64,000 bases of DNA from Telopea speciosissima (Eukaryota > Streptophyta > Magnoliopsida > Proteales > Proteaceae), in the NCBI RefSeq assembly GCF_018873765.1, contig NC_057916.1, forward strand, positions 31,657,501 to 31,721,500. The letters run 5' to 3'. This document shows positions 1 to 10,920 of this stretch, in pieces. The notes under the pieces are model-generated. The model ran no database searches. It saw nothing but the letters and a program-made list of their open reading frames with translations, and had not been told where the DNA came from. Numbering within the stretch: the stretch's first letter is position 1; each line of letters begins with the position of its first letter. A program made the translations under genes and the position numbers.

Positions 1-58
1 TCAGCTCTTGGTTTGGTGTAATTGCTGGTTTTTCATTCTCCACAGCCTTGTTGCAACT

Positions 59-1747
59 ATGGGTGACTCTGCTGATTCCACTGCAACTTCTAATCAACCT
101 GGACATGAAAAATCAGATTATCATACTTTTCAGCCCAATCCCATCAAACTTGATGGCAGCAACTACCTATTGTGGTCTCGGTCAGCCTCTTTTGCTATTG
201 CTGGCCGTGGTCTCACTGGCCACATTGATGGCACTGTTCCCATGCCTGCTGCCCCAGGTGCTGCCCTGACTCGCTGGCTTGGCAACAATGGTGTTCTCAT
301 GTCTTATTTGATTGGTTCTATGACTTCGGACATTGCACATGGGTTCCTCCTTTTTGATATAGCTTCTTAGGTTTGGTCAGCCTGTAAGGAAACGTATGGA
401 CAGCTTGGTAATGATGCACAGGTCTATGAACTCAGGAAGAAGGTTCTTCATACTACTCAGGGGGACTTAACAGTCTCTAAATATTATGCTACTCTGCGCA
501 ACCTTTGGCAATAGTTGGACCACTTCTCTGATTACCAACCTGATAATGCTACTAATCTGGTTGCCTATAAGAAACATGTGGATAAAATCAGGGTCTATGA
601 CTTCTTGGCTGAGTTGAATATTGAGTATGACCCAATTCGTATTCAAGTGTTGGGCCATTCCCCTTTTCCCACACTTGAGCAGTCTTATGCCTTGGTCTCC
701 TCTGAAGAAAATCACCGAGCTGCTATGTTGCACCCTGCTGTCCCTGACAGATTAGCCCTCCAGACTACTGCACTGGCTCCTTCTACACCAGTTGGCACTC
801 TCTCTGTGGGTGGTACTACTATTGGCACCATTACTTGTGAGCATTGTCATAACCCTTATCACACCAAGGAAAAATGTTGGAAACGTCATGGGAAGCCTGC
901 TGACTTTGAGGCTAAACGGGCTGCCAAGCGAAAACCAAAAACCAAGGCCAATCACTCTGAGTCTATCACTGCAGCCCCTAGTACTGACACTGGCCTAAAA
1001 CAGGAGGATTTACAGGCATTCCTACGTGTGCTAAAGTCTTCCATTGCTGCTGCCTTTACTACACCAGCTACTGCCACTTCGTCTACTCCCTCAGGTTTAC
1101 ACTTTGCTCGGTCAGGTATTTCGTTTGGTGGTCATTGTGCCTCTGTAGCGTTCCATCCTTGGATCATTGATTCTGGAGCTACAGATCACATGAGCGGGTC
1201 CTCTAGCCTCTTCCATCGTTATTCTCCTACCTTTAGGAAAGACAAAGTCAAGGTAGCTGATGGTTCCTTTTCCTCCATTTCTGGAAAAGGAATCATTAAC
1301 TGCACTCCTTCCCTTCCTTTGTCCAATGTTTTACATATTCCAAAATTTACTACTAACCTTCTTTCTATTAGTAGTATAACTCGTGATCTTAACTGCAAAG
1401 TAACATTTTTTCTTTCCCATTGTGTTTTTCAGGATCTGGACTCTGGGAAGACAATTGGATTGGGTAAAGTGCATGGTGGCCTGTACCTGCTTGACGATGG
1501 ACGTCTCACTCCACCTCCATTACTACCACTACATCAGAATTCCTTAGTATCTTCTGAAATTTATCAGTGGCACTCTAGATTAGGTTACCCCCCCTTAGGC
1601 ATCTTAGCATCTTTATTTCCTACTTTGGTCAAACATTGTGATAAGACCGATTTATTTTGTGAGGCTTGTGTTCTGGCCAAACAGACACGGTCAACTTATT
1701 CTATTTCTAATAAAAGGAGTTCTTCACTTTTTCACTTTTTCACTTAG
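59..1747 (+). pseudogene. copia gag-protease, interrupted
   Basis: The likely gag start is the ATG at 59; an earlier in-frame ATG at 8 would add 17 hydrophobic residues unlike gag. The N-terminal part has the copia gag signature KLDGSNYLLWSR. Stops at 368-370 and 512-514 break the frame, which then resumes. A CCHC zinc knuckle (CEHC...H...C, about 837-884) is followed by the aspartic protease active site DSGATDHM near 1165. A GAG-pre-integrase HHCC-like segment (HSRLGY ... FCEACVLAKQ) lies near 1570-1690. Reading ends at a TAG at 1745-1747. The product would form the particle and process the polyprotein; here it cannot be made whole. Confidence 0.9.
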
Positions 1748-1782
1748 TACATTTTGATGTTTGGGGCCCCAGTCGTAAGACT

Positions 1783-2607
1783 TTGGTTTCTGGTCACCGT
1801 TGGTTTGTCTCTTTTATTGATTGTCATTCTAGACACACATGGGTTTATCGTTTACACACCAAAAGTCAAGTTTTTTCTTGTTTTCAGCATTTCCATAACA
1901 TGGTCAAAACTCAGTTCAATGCTACTCTTAAAGTCTTGAGAAGTGATAATAGGACTGAGTATACAGAGACTCAATTTCAGAAATACCTTGCTGATAATGG
2001 GATTGTTCATCAGACAAGTTGTGTTGATACCCCAGCCCAAAATGGTGTGGCTGAAAGGAAGAACCGACACTTGTTGGAAGTGGCCAGGGCGTTGATGTTT
2101 TCGCGCCATGTTCCCTCCCAATATTGGGGGGATGCTATTCTTACTGCAACCTATCTTATTAATCGGTTTCCTTCCGGTGTTCTTAACTCCCGCAGTCCGG
2201 CCGATATTTTATATGGGAATTCCACCTTTGTGGTTCCTCCCAAAGTTTTTGGTTGTGTGTGTTATGCCAGAGACACTAAACCTCATGGCAAATTTGATCC
2301 TCGTGGGTTAAGGTGTATTTTTTTGGGTTACTCTCCAACCCAGAAAGGTTATAAGTGTTACCACCCTCCTTCTCGTCGTACTTTGGTTAGTATGGATGTG
2401 GTCTTTCATGAAAGTCTTGTTTATTATCAGTCTACACATCTTCAGGCGGAGAATTCTGGTTCCAGTAAAGATGTGCTAGTGTTTCCTCCCCTTGAAATTC
2501 CTCCTTTGGTTGCTGCCCAGCCTCCTTTGGCTGTTGTCCCTTCATCTGTAGGGACTCCTTTACAGGGGGAGTGTATAGGAAATAATGGTGGTAATGATCA
2601 TTGTTAG
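1783..2607 (+). pseudogene. copia integrase core, frameshifted from gag
   Basis: The reading frame moves to frame 1 relative to gag-protease. The rve integrase core is visible: first acidic residue in the FIDCHSRHTW context, second in LRSDN (about 1940), and the glutamate in NGVAERKNRH (about 2045). The downstream PKVFGCVCYARD and FLGYSPTQKGYKCY motifs are typical of copia integrase C-termini. A TAG at 2605-2607 separates it from the reverse transcriptase, which continues in the same frame after two codons. Integrase normally inserts the cDNA; this copy has no start of its own. Confidence 0.9.
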
Positions 2608-2613
2608 GGGGAG

Positions 2614-4542
2614 TTGACTCCAGTCCAGGGAACCATCAGTGAATTTCAGAAGAGAATTGACAATTCTAATATCATCACCTACAAGAGACACTCCAACAGA
2701 GGGCAACATCAATCCACTGTGGCACCAATACCTATTCAATTGTCGACCCAGGAGTCAAATCCTCCTCCTCTTTGTGGTGAGACCTCTCCTTCCGATCTAC
2801 CTATTGCTCATCGAAAAGGTACTAGGACTTGCACCCTGCATCCCATTTCTCGCTTTGTTTCTTATAGTTCTCTTTCTCCATCTTTTCGTGCATTTGTGTC
2901 CTCTTTTTCTTCTGTTTCTATTCTCAAAAACTGGCAGGAAGTATATACAGATGGAAAGTGGAAGGCAGCTGTGTTGGAAGAAATGAGAGCTTTAGAAAAA
3001 AACAACACTTGGGATCTTGTAACCCTCCCTCTAGGAAAAAAACCAGTGGGATGTAAGTGGGTGTTTGTGGTCAAACAAAAGATTGATGGATCTGTGGATC
3101 GGTATAAGGCACGTTTGGTTGCAAAGGGCTTCACCCAGACATATGGGATTGACTATCAGGAGACTTTTGCCCCTGTTGCAAAATTGAATGCAGTTCGGAT
3201 TTTACTATCGTGTGCAGTTAATCTTGGATGGGATCTCCAACAGTTGGATGTGAAGAATGCCTTCCTAAATGGGGAACTTTGTGAGGAGGTATACATGGAT
3301 ATTCCACCAGGTTTTTCTTCTGACAATAATGAACGCAAGGTGTGCAAATTGAAGCGAGCACTGTATGGGCTGAAGCAGTCACCTCGAGCATGGTTTGGTC
3401 AGTTCCACAAGGCAATGGCATCTGTTGGCTACAAGCAAAGTAATGCTAATCATACTCTCTTTATAAAGAGGGCTAGTGAGAAGCTCACTGTTCATATAGT
3501 GTATGTGGATGACATTGTGGTTACATGCAATGATGGGGAAGAGATCAGCCGATTGAAGAGGTTTCTTGGGCAGGAATTCGAGATTAAAGATCTAGGGCCG
3601 CTACGGTACTTTCTTGGGATTGAGGTTGCCAGATCTTCTAAAGACATCTTCCTCTCCCAAAGGAAGTATGTCCTAGACTTGTTGGCTGAAACTGGTCTGT
3701 TAGGATGTCACCCTTTAGATACTCCTATGGAGGCTACTGTTCATCTCAAAGAAAAGGAGGGTGAACCTGTTGATAAAGGCCGGTACCAACGCCTAATGGG
3801 AAAGCTGATTTATCTCTCACACACTCGTCCAGATATTGCTATTGATGTGAGTACTGTGAGTCAGTTCATGCATGATCCCTATTCTTCTCACATGGAGGCT
3901 GTTCTTCGGATTCTCCACTACTTGAAGTCAGCTCCTAGAAAAGGCATTCTTCTGTCTCCTAATGGTAACCTACGGGTAGAGGCGTATACCGATGCTGACT
4001 GGGCTGGTTTTGCAGATCGGAAGTGTATCTCTGGGTACTGTTCTTTTGTAGGTGGCAATTTGGTCACTTGGCGTAGCAAGAAGCAGAATGTGGTGACTCG
4101 TTCTAGTGCTGAAGCCGAGTTTCAGGCTATGGCACAAGGCATTTGTGAGTTACTTTGGTTGAAAGGCTTGCTACAAGATCTTGGTGTTCCTGTTCATCTT
4201 CCCATGATGTTGTACTGTGATAACAAAGCTGCAATCAGCATTGCACACAACCCGGTACAGCTTGATCGCACTAAACATGTTGAAGTGGACAGACATTTCA
4301 TCAAGGAAAAGCTAGAAGAAGGGTTGATTTGTGTTCCTTTTATGAAGTCTGCTGATCAGGTTGCTGATATCTTCACTAAGGGATTTTCTGGGAAATTGTT
4401 CCATCCCATTCTAGTCAAGTTGGGCATGATTGATATATTTGCACCAACTTTAGGGGGAATGTTAAATTATGTACACCAGAATACCATGGGGGTATTCTGG
4501 TCTTTTGGATGTTTTATTTATTCTTTATTTATGTATTTATGA
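2614..4542 (+). pseudogene. copia reverse transcriptase-RNase H, long open frame
   Basis: A 642-residue open frame, the best preserved part of the element. The RVT_2 domain begins near NTWDLVTLP and contains the catalytic YVDDI (about 3500-3515), followed by the connection motif LGPLRYFLGIEV. RNase H carries YTDADWAG (about 3985), RSSAEAEFQA and YCDNKAAISIAHN. The C-terminal ADIFTKG and KLGMIDIFAPT motifs are typical of copia ends. The frame is intact here but is uncoupled from gag and integrase by upstream stops. The minus-strand copia remnant at 22-23 kb has the same C-terminal style, so the two belong to related lineages. Confidence 0.92.
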
Positions 4543-4702
4543 GCAAGGGTAGAAATGTAATTAGGGCTGTGACACTGTTCACGTGAACAGTTTCATGAAT
4601 AGTGTTTCCCCTTGTAATCTCCTTTATTATTATTATAAATAGAGAGCTTGACTGATCTCATTGATCATTCAAGCATTATTCCACAAACCTGTTTTGTTAA
4701 CA
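4460..4702 (+). repeat. 3' LTR of the copia element
   Basis: Begins TGTTAAAT directly after the polypurine tract TTTAGGGGGAA and ends TTGTTAACA, giving TG...CA ends and a TGTTA/TAACA inverted repeat. Length is about 243 bp, short but normal for copia. A TATA-like TTATAAATAGAG lies near 4632. The 5' LTR and hence the target duplication cannot be checked in this window. Confidence 0.8.
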
Positions 4703-4899
4703 ATACTGTAGATGTCATACACCATATTAATGAATCCATACCTGTCTCGGTCTACTATGTGAAACATTCCCATCATAATAGTAATAAATGGTGAACAAAT
4801 CCATCTTGCAATGATTGAACAAACAACCAAATATTATGATAAAAATATCCCAACATAAAGTGTATATGGGTTTGTGTGGTCTATGAATATATAAAGGGG

Positions 4900-5315
4900 C
4901 AGGGGAAGGGGTGTGTGTGTGGTCTATGTAATAGCAACTGGAATGGGGTATTTGTATGTGTGTGTGTTGTGCTATATAGTGCAGCAAGGGGCAGGTGAAG
5001 GTTAGGGGAGGGGGGTGTGCAAGTGAGTGATGCAGCTTACTGGTGCAGCAGGGCAGTGGGGTGTGTGCAAGTGACTGGTGCAACAAGGGCAGTGGGGTGT
5101 GTGTGTGTGTCTGTGCAAGTCATTGGTGCAGTAGGGCAGTGTGGAATGTGTGTGTACAAGTGAGTGAAGCAGCAGGGCAGATGGGGTGTGTGCGTCTCTG
5201 TGAAGTCATTGGTGCAGTAGGCCAGTGTGGGGTGTCTGTGTGTGCGTGCAATTGAGTGATGCAGGGGAAGTGAGTGGTGCAGGGGGGGTGTCTGTGTGTG
5301 TGCTAGTGAGTGGTG

Positions 5316-5352
<37 letters not shown>

Positions 5353-5475
5353 CTCTGTTACAGCAATGGGCAGAGCCGCAGAGGGTGTGTGTGTGTCTGT
5401 GCTAGTGAGTGGTACAGCAAGGGGCTCGGGTATGTGTGTGTGTGTGTGCAACTGAGTGGTGCAGGGGAAGTGTTA
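4900..5475 (+). repeat. Degenerate GT-rich minisatellite
   Basis: Variable-length units of about 35-55 bp, each with a core like GGTGCAGYAGGGCAGTG, then a (GT)n run of changing length, then CAAGTGASTG. At least eight units can be followed from about 4985 to 5470. A pure (GT)n run lies near 5318-5350. Open frames across it are low-complexity artefacts. It sits between the copia LTR and the first visible pfkB exon. Confidence 0.8.
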
Positions 5476-5917
5476 CAATTTACCCATTTCGATTGTAACA
5501 GTGTGCTTTTGCATGCACTGTTTTGCACCGAAACCGAGTAGAAACTGTAATTTCAGCTGAAATGCCAAAATTTCGGTGATCCTACTAAGCCACACCCAAT
5601 TTTGTTTTAACCTTTGTCGAAAGTGAAATATTTTGCAAAAATCTCAGTGGTTTTGACTGAGATTTCGAACTACAGAATCAGATGAGATGAAGTTGCTCTG
5701 AACTCTAACACCATTTATTTACATAGGAGTGAGGACAGTAGAATCATTCACTTCAGCTCTTACACCCAATTTTAGGATTTTCATTGGTACTGGTGGACAA
5801 AATATCTATGGTGTTATAAAATGCTAAGAAATGTTAAATTGCTCTCTTTCTGGTGTAAGAAAATGCTAAGAAATTTTAAATTGCTCTATTTCTAATCCTA
5901 ATACAAATGTCTCTCAG

Positions 5918-6674
5918 GCTGAATCATTGACCAGCATAGAAAATCCTATATTGGCTGGACGGGAGTTGCTCAAGAAAGGGGAACGTACAAAATGGGTGAT
6001 TGTTAAAATGGGTGCTAAAGGTTCAATTTTAATAACAATGTCAAGTATTTCTTATGCACCAGCATTCAAGGTATTAACTCTATAGCAACCTATATAATGA
6101 TAAAGTAACTTGGTTCTGTTTTATTTTATTGTGTGCTTCTGAGCATGTCGTGAACATAATTTTATTGTCCAATCCAATGATAAGTAAAATTTATCATATT
6201 GATCTTCCTAGGATGGATGTGTCTGCTTATACATACAGATCTACTTTTAATTTGAAATTTTGGTTTGTATTTCAAAATTTTCCTCAGGTGAATGTAATTG
6301 ATACTGTTGGATGTGGAGATAGTTTTGTAGCTGCTATTGCCTTTGGATTTCTACACAATTTGCCCATGGTTAGTACATTAGTACTTGCAAATGCTGTGGG
6401 TGCTGCAACTGCCATGGGTTGTGGGGCTGGTCGGAATGTTGCCACCTTGGAGAATGTCATAGAACTCATGAAAGTTTCAAACGTCAATGAAGACAATGGC
6501 TTGTGGAATGAGTTATTGCTTCAAAATATGGATTCAGAAGAAGTAATACTACTTTCAAAAACAATCATAAATGGAAGCAATGATCAACTGAAACATGTGT
6601 CCCTGCAAAAGGTGGTCAATGAGCTACTGTTGAAGCTTGAGGCTGTGTGGGAGAGGAAGATGGTGACATCTTGA
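5918..6674 (+). CDS. pfkB-family carbohydrate kinase, last two exons
   Basis: Two exons are supported. Exon A is 5918-6070 (acceptor CTCTCAG, donor GTATTA) and encodes a VIVKMGAKGSIL strand typical of pfkB kinases. Exon B is 6288-6674 (acceptor TCCTCAG, stop TGA) and starts VNVIDTVGCGDSF. This is pfkB signature 2, with the catalytic-base Asp and anion-hole glycines; the usual GAGD is GCGD here. It is followed by ANAVGAATAMGCGAGRNVAT. The family phosphorylates sugars or nucleosides with ATP. The N-terminal half is not in the window: its exons lie upstream, with the copia element in an intron, or they are lost. Exon phases agree and no internal stop is present, so a live gene is plausible. I believe it is closest to the plant pfkB group that includes Arabidopsis At4g28706 (recalled, not checked). 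Confidence 0.8.
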
Positions 6675-7498
6675 TGAGGGTTTGGACTAAGAGAGCATTC
6701 TACAAGAAGTTGAATTGATGGTGATTAAATTCTTTTGATGGGCTTGGTTAGTTTTTATCTCGCTTTGCCTGTACCCCTATTGGATAATGATCCTCGTAAA
6801 GAGTATCGATTGATGATTGAATATTTTCAGAGTTAAGCCAAAGTGGGTTCTTTGGTTGTGGTCTAGATGAGATACTTGAGAGAGAAATCCTGATTTCAAG
6901 GTAAAGATTGCTCGGTTCGAGATCTGTGCTGCAATCTGTGCTCCATGGTGGTATTTTTTGAATTGATATATGATGATCCCTTTGCAATTGTTGTAGCTGC
7001 AAACGTTATTGCTTAGCTGGAAGAAGCACTGAATTTGTAGGTTGGGAACAATATCATGCTAATGTAAGCTCATCTCATTCTTTGTGTTATTGTAGAAAAC
7101 ATGCGCCCCAAAGTGAGTAATACTAAGCATTGCAACTGGTGATTTGAGAAACTTGTATTTTGCATAACTTCATTTTTTTGTCAGTCTTGTGTTGGCTTCG
7201 TCTACTCAAATTTTCTAACGTTTACTTTGTAAGGGTTTGAAGAGATTTTGTGCTTTCTAAAACATCTTTAAAGAAGCCTCTCCTCCCCTCCCCCCCTTTT
7301 CATAAGTTATTTTGATTTCTTTATGGCTTGGAACTATCTAAGGTGGGGAGCAGTGGTAGATTTTACATGGAATTAATCATACAGGTGTACTTGGAAATAT
7401 GGCTCCTTGAGATCCATTGATCCCAGCCAAATTAGGGTTTCACCTTTGGCTGTATGGTTCAGCCTGAGGTGGAATTCAGTATAATTTCTAATGTGATC
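6675..7498. other. Intergenic, 3' side of pfkB gene
   Basis: Probably includes the pfkB 3' UTR up to about 7000. No further coding signal, RNA gene or clear repeat was seen; AT-rich with short homopolymers. Confidence 0.4.
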
Positions 7499-7615
7499 GG
7501 TTTTCATACACACTGTATGTAACACAGTCAACACTTCAATCATCGGATAGGCATACGAGAATTGGATATTCTTATCCAACGGCTGAAGTGTTAACATGAG
7601 CGCGACCATGTATGA
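7499..7615. mobile_element. MITE-like inverted repeat, GTTTCATACA family
   Basis: The left part (TTTTCATACACACTGTATG, then CAACACTTCAATCATCGGATA) is imperfectly mirrored by the right part, which read on the minus strand gives ATTTCATACATGG and then AACACTTCAGCCGTTGGATA. The centre is short. The layout and termini resemble the element at 20948-21104, suggesting one non-autonomous family. No target duplication could be defined. Confidence 0.5.
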
Positions 7616-8111
7616 AATCTTTCATCATTTTCTATTAAATTAAAAGGGAAAGGATTTCCCAGTTTATGGGACTCATGGAATCTCATGACCTTATGGGATT
7701 CATCAATGGTGATTATCCACAAAGAGATCCCCGTACCAGATTATGTTTAAAGCATGGCAGCATTCTAATGCATTACCCTTTGGCTGGCTCTTTAATGACA
7801 ATATGCCCATGTTAGCCAGGAAAGTGATTTTTTTTTCTCATGCATGAATTCACATCTCTCCGTAAGACTCTTTCCACTTCTATTCATGATTATTTTGTGC
7901 AGTTTAAGATCTGTTGTGATTCATGATATGCAATTAATAGACTTTTAGCCATTGAGGCAAAGGTAATTCAATTGCTTAATGGACTTCGCCAACAATATGG
8001 TGGTTTCATTGAGGCCTATTTGAGAACTATTTAAGCTATCAAATAATTTGTAATCTTATTATTATTATTTTTTTAACCTTTTTAGTATAACACATTACAC
8101 ACTTCTTTTCA

Positions 8112-8226
8112 GGGCATAAAGGATGTACCCAGTGCACAAGGCTCCCACCATTGCCTTACCCCTGCTTTCGCAGAGAGGCTGTTTCATATTGGAGCAATCT
8201 TTACCGTTGCACCAAGACTCGCCCTT
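8112..8226 (-). mobile_element. Au-like SINE, internally deleted, with target duplication
   Basis: Read on the minus strand it begins with the tRNA-like GAGTCTTGGTGCAACGG (A-box region) and ends GGAGCCTTGTGCACTGGGTAC, the 3' end typical of Au-type plant SINEs. It is short because the B-box region is missing. It is flanked by an 18-bp direct repeat beginning ATTACACACTT at 8094-8111 and 8227-8244 (17 of 18 identical), a LINE-type target duplication. Confidence 0.8.
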
Positions 8227-8507
8227 ATTACACACTTTTTTTCAATGAGGGTAAATACTGTCATTTCACATATAAACTTGAAAAAATGAGCATGATAATG
8301 ATAACTTTTTTATAATGATAAGTTATATTCAAATAGTTTTTGAAAACCATTTATACCCCTAAGTTTTAAAAAATAAAAAACTTTTAGAAGTAAGATAAGA
8401 ACAATTAAAAGAAGGTATAAAATTCTAAATACGCATATGGAAGCGTCATTCAGACAATCCCTTTTTTAAATGTTAGATAATGATGCACTTAACCCTTGAG
8501 TGATGGG

Positions 8508-8648
8508 ATCTTCATCCCTTCCAGTTCTCCAGTGCCTCTGACAAGGGGAGGCACAATGATCACCCTACCCCTACTCGGGTGGGCCCCCCCCCCCCTATTA
8601 GAGGCACTGGGGAACTGGGCCGGGCAGGGAACTGGAGGAGATAATTTT
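8508..8648. repeat. Imperfect inverted repeat, MITE-like
   Basis: The left arm has CAGTTCTCCAGTGCCTCT and the right arm its near-complement AGAGGCACTGGGGAACTG. Outer segments (CATCCCTTCCAG against CTGGAGGAG) also pair partly. The centre carries a C13 run. Looks like a folded-back non-autonomous DNA element. Confidence 0.5.
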
Positions 8649-8659
8649 GACTCTATAGT

Positions 8660-9920
8660 ATCCATCTGATGACTTAGCATGGCTTACAAAATACTGGATC
8701 ATATTTTGTTATGCTTGGGAATGACTCAATTTCTTTTTTGCAATAGAATAAAAAGCAAATCAATTGGTTCTCTTTTTTTTTTTTATCAGCTTTACCATAC
8801 TTATGGCATCAACGTCTGGGACATTCATAATTTTCTATAGTTCAGTTTTTAGCAAATCAATGATTAACTAAAGTTGTTGACATTCATAATTTTGATCAGT
8901 TTCTTCTCTCTAGTGAATACTCAGATTAAAAGAGTCAACTACAGGCCTCCCACCTTGTTGATGGTCATCCACAAGGGATCCATATAGTCTAGAGTGAAAG
9001 AGAGAAAATAATAAAAAATCCTATGTGAGAGGAAAATAGTACTATGGCATCATTGTGCGGATTATTTTTCCTAGGAAGAAGTTTTCCTTTACCACACTTT
9101 GAAGGATTTTATTCATTTACATGTAAATATAGCTTTTCAGATAGCTATAACCTATCTGTATCCCCATCCGTTTAGCTTACGGACGGATTCGGATTGTGCT
9201 AAACAAATACAAACACAGATATGGAAATGGATTTCGACTATTCATTTACACCCCTAGTTTCTATATTGGTGTGGCATGTAGATTCCTCCCCACAATGGCA
9301 ATGTAGAGAACCCTTTCCCTTCATTTATTTTGAGAGGAAGGAAAAGCCCTCGCTTTTCATCAAAACTACCTCTTTAGTCTTGAGCTCGTCCCCTAGTGGC
9401 CCAAATTAAGCCGTTAGAATAAGATTGGTGGTACAAAAGTACCCTCCCTTCTTACTGCAAATAGGATTGCCCTTATCAGTCATATACCCTCTTCTTTCAC
9501 AAAGCAACAACTATGCCCCTTTAAGCATATTTTGTGTCCTTTAATACCCTTTACTCACTTCCATCCCTAACCCCCCCTACTAAAACCTTATTTTCACTTT
9601 AATATTTTGATAAAGCTATGTTATTATAATATTTATTAATTTTAAAAAAATTATTGCATTACTTTTAATTTGGAGACTTAATTAGAAGAGATGCATTATT
9701 GCATTACATAACTTTCTTTCTTCTTATTTTTCCAATCTTTTTAATTTTTATTTAAATTATATTTTTCCCTTTTTTAGAAAAAAATATTTTCCATAAGAAG
9801 GGGTGAAAATTAACATAACCGGGTGACTTTTAGCCGTACGATTCCCCGTTTTATATTTTTAATTGAAGTCATTAACTCATTAAGGAATTAGGCTTCTTTA
9901 TAAACGAGACAGAGACAGAG
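8660..9920. other. Intergenic DNA with repeat remnants
   Basis: No gene seen. 9130-9257 holds an hAT-like remnant: alternating CGGATTCGGAT-type words ending in TTTACACCCCTAG, similar in style to the element at 16010-16694. 9260-9330 resembles one end of the MITE at 52786-52981 (ATGTAGATTCCTCCCCACAA, CCCTTTCCCTTC). 9580-9900 is a very AT-rich stretch directly 5' of the TATA box. Confidence 0.4.
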
Positions 9921-9927
9921 ACAGAGC

Positions 9928-9937
9928 TATATAAATA
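9928..9937 (+). promoter_or_regulatory. TATA box of the MUSTANG-like gene
   Basis: TATATAAATA follows a short GAGACA repeat and stands out as a canonical plant TATA box. The expected start of transcription is about 9960, which leaves a leader of about 960 bases before the ATG at 10921. Confidence 0.55.
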
Positions 9938-9959
9938 AGAGAAGAAGCAGCTTGTAAAT

Positions 9960-10920
9960 TTTGACCTAAATACCCTCTTTTTTTGAGGGGTGCCCTAACT
10001 TTTTCTTCCCCAAATTGCCTTCGATACCAATCTTCTGCCCATTGCCCCTGCAATTCTCAATCTCCCAATCCATGCCCTTTCGTCTTTGAGGTTTTCCTTC
10101 CAACAGTACCCGCCAAAAATCTCTCTCCTCTTTTTTCAAATACCCTTTTGTCGGTTGTAGTAAGCATTTCTGTCACTGCAGTTTGCCTTATTGTCTGCTT
10201 CGATTCGGAGCCCTAATTGAGGTTCCGTTGCTTCTTCTTTTCTTCTACAGAGTACAGATCGGTGTCAGATTGCCTCTGGATTTTCACCTCAAGCTTTGTC
10301 ACAGGTTCTTGTGCCGGTGGAGGTTTTGTCAACGTCAGAAGCTGCTTGGTGATTGGGGTTTTTGGGCTCTTCTCTTTGATTCGCAGAGGTATCGTTTTGT
10401 TTTTTCTTTCCCAACTATAAATTTATCGTTTTTGGTTGTTTTTCTTGCCATATTGGTGGTTTTAAAGGTGCACGATATGAAGTGAAGGTCTTCCTCTTCT
10501 CCTTCAGATTCAGTCTTTGTTTCGTGGTTTTGACTTATGGGCTGTGTTTTTTCTTGTTCTCTTGGTTGATAAAATGGCAGTTGGGAAATCCATGTGTCAG
10601 TGGCACAATTGGAGGGTTTTTGGGTTCATTAGTCTTGCGGATTCACGTATTCGAGAAGCGAAAGAAGAAAGGAAACCCGAGATCGGTTTACCCAGGTAGT
10701 AGTAGTAGTGTTCGTACATCGTCTGTACTTACTTGGTGGTATTTCTAAAGAAGAAGGAAAAAGAAAACGATAATTTCTTTACATAAACTGTTTTTTGCAA
10801 GGCAGGTTTGCTTGGGTGTGATAGATAGAAGGCAGTGATTTTTCAACGAAAATTGAGCATCTGTTTTGAGAGATTGACGAGGTTGTGTGGTAAATATCAG
10901 TACAGTGGATTATTCCTCAA
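9960..10920 (+). other. 5' leader of the MUSTANG-like gene, probably with an intron
   Basis: T-rich and GTTTTG-rich as plant 5' UTR introns usually are. Candidate donor CAGAG/GTATCG at 10389 (another at about 10695, CCCAG/GTAGTA) and candidate acceptor GCAAGGCAG ending at 10805. Several small open frames here (60-100 codons) have no recognisable content and are treated as leader. Confidence 0.4.

Larger units (their letters stand above)
1..4702 (+). mobile_element. Ty1/copia LTR retrotransposon, 5' end outside window, decayed
   Basis: Internal region and 3' LTR of a copia element in the order gag, zinc knuckle, protease, integrase, reverse transcriptase, RNase H, which is the copia order. 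The 5' LTR and primer binding site must lie before base 1. In-frame stops at 368-370, 512-514, 1745-1747 and 2605-2607, and a shift from frame 2 to frame 1 between about 1747 and 1783, make it non-autonomous. The polypurine tract (4449-4459) and an LTR starting TGTTA are recognisable. The element ends about 1.2 kb before an exon of a pfkB kinase gene on the same strand. Confidence 0.93.

Noticed and set aside
5043-5541. Cys/Val-rich and Thr/His-rich frames resembling secreted peptides
   Set aside because: Translations of GT/CA repeats on both strands.
10183-10748. Overlapping open frames of 60-100 codons before the MUSTANG-like gene
   Set aside because: Hydrophobic, Phe/Leu-rich translations of T-rich leader or intron sequence; no domain.
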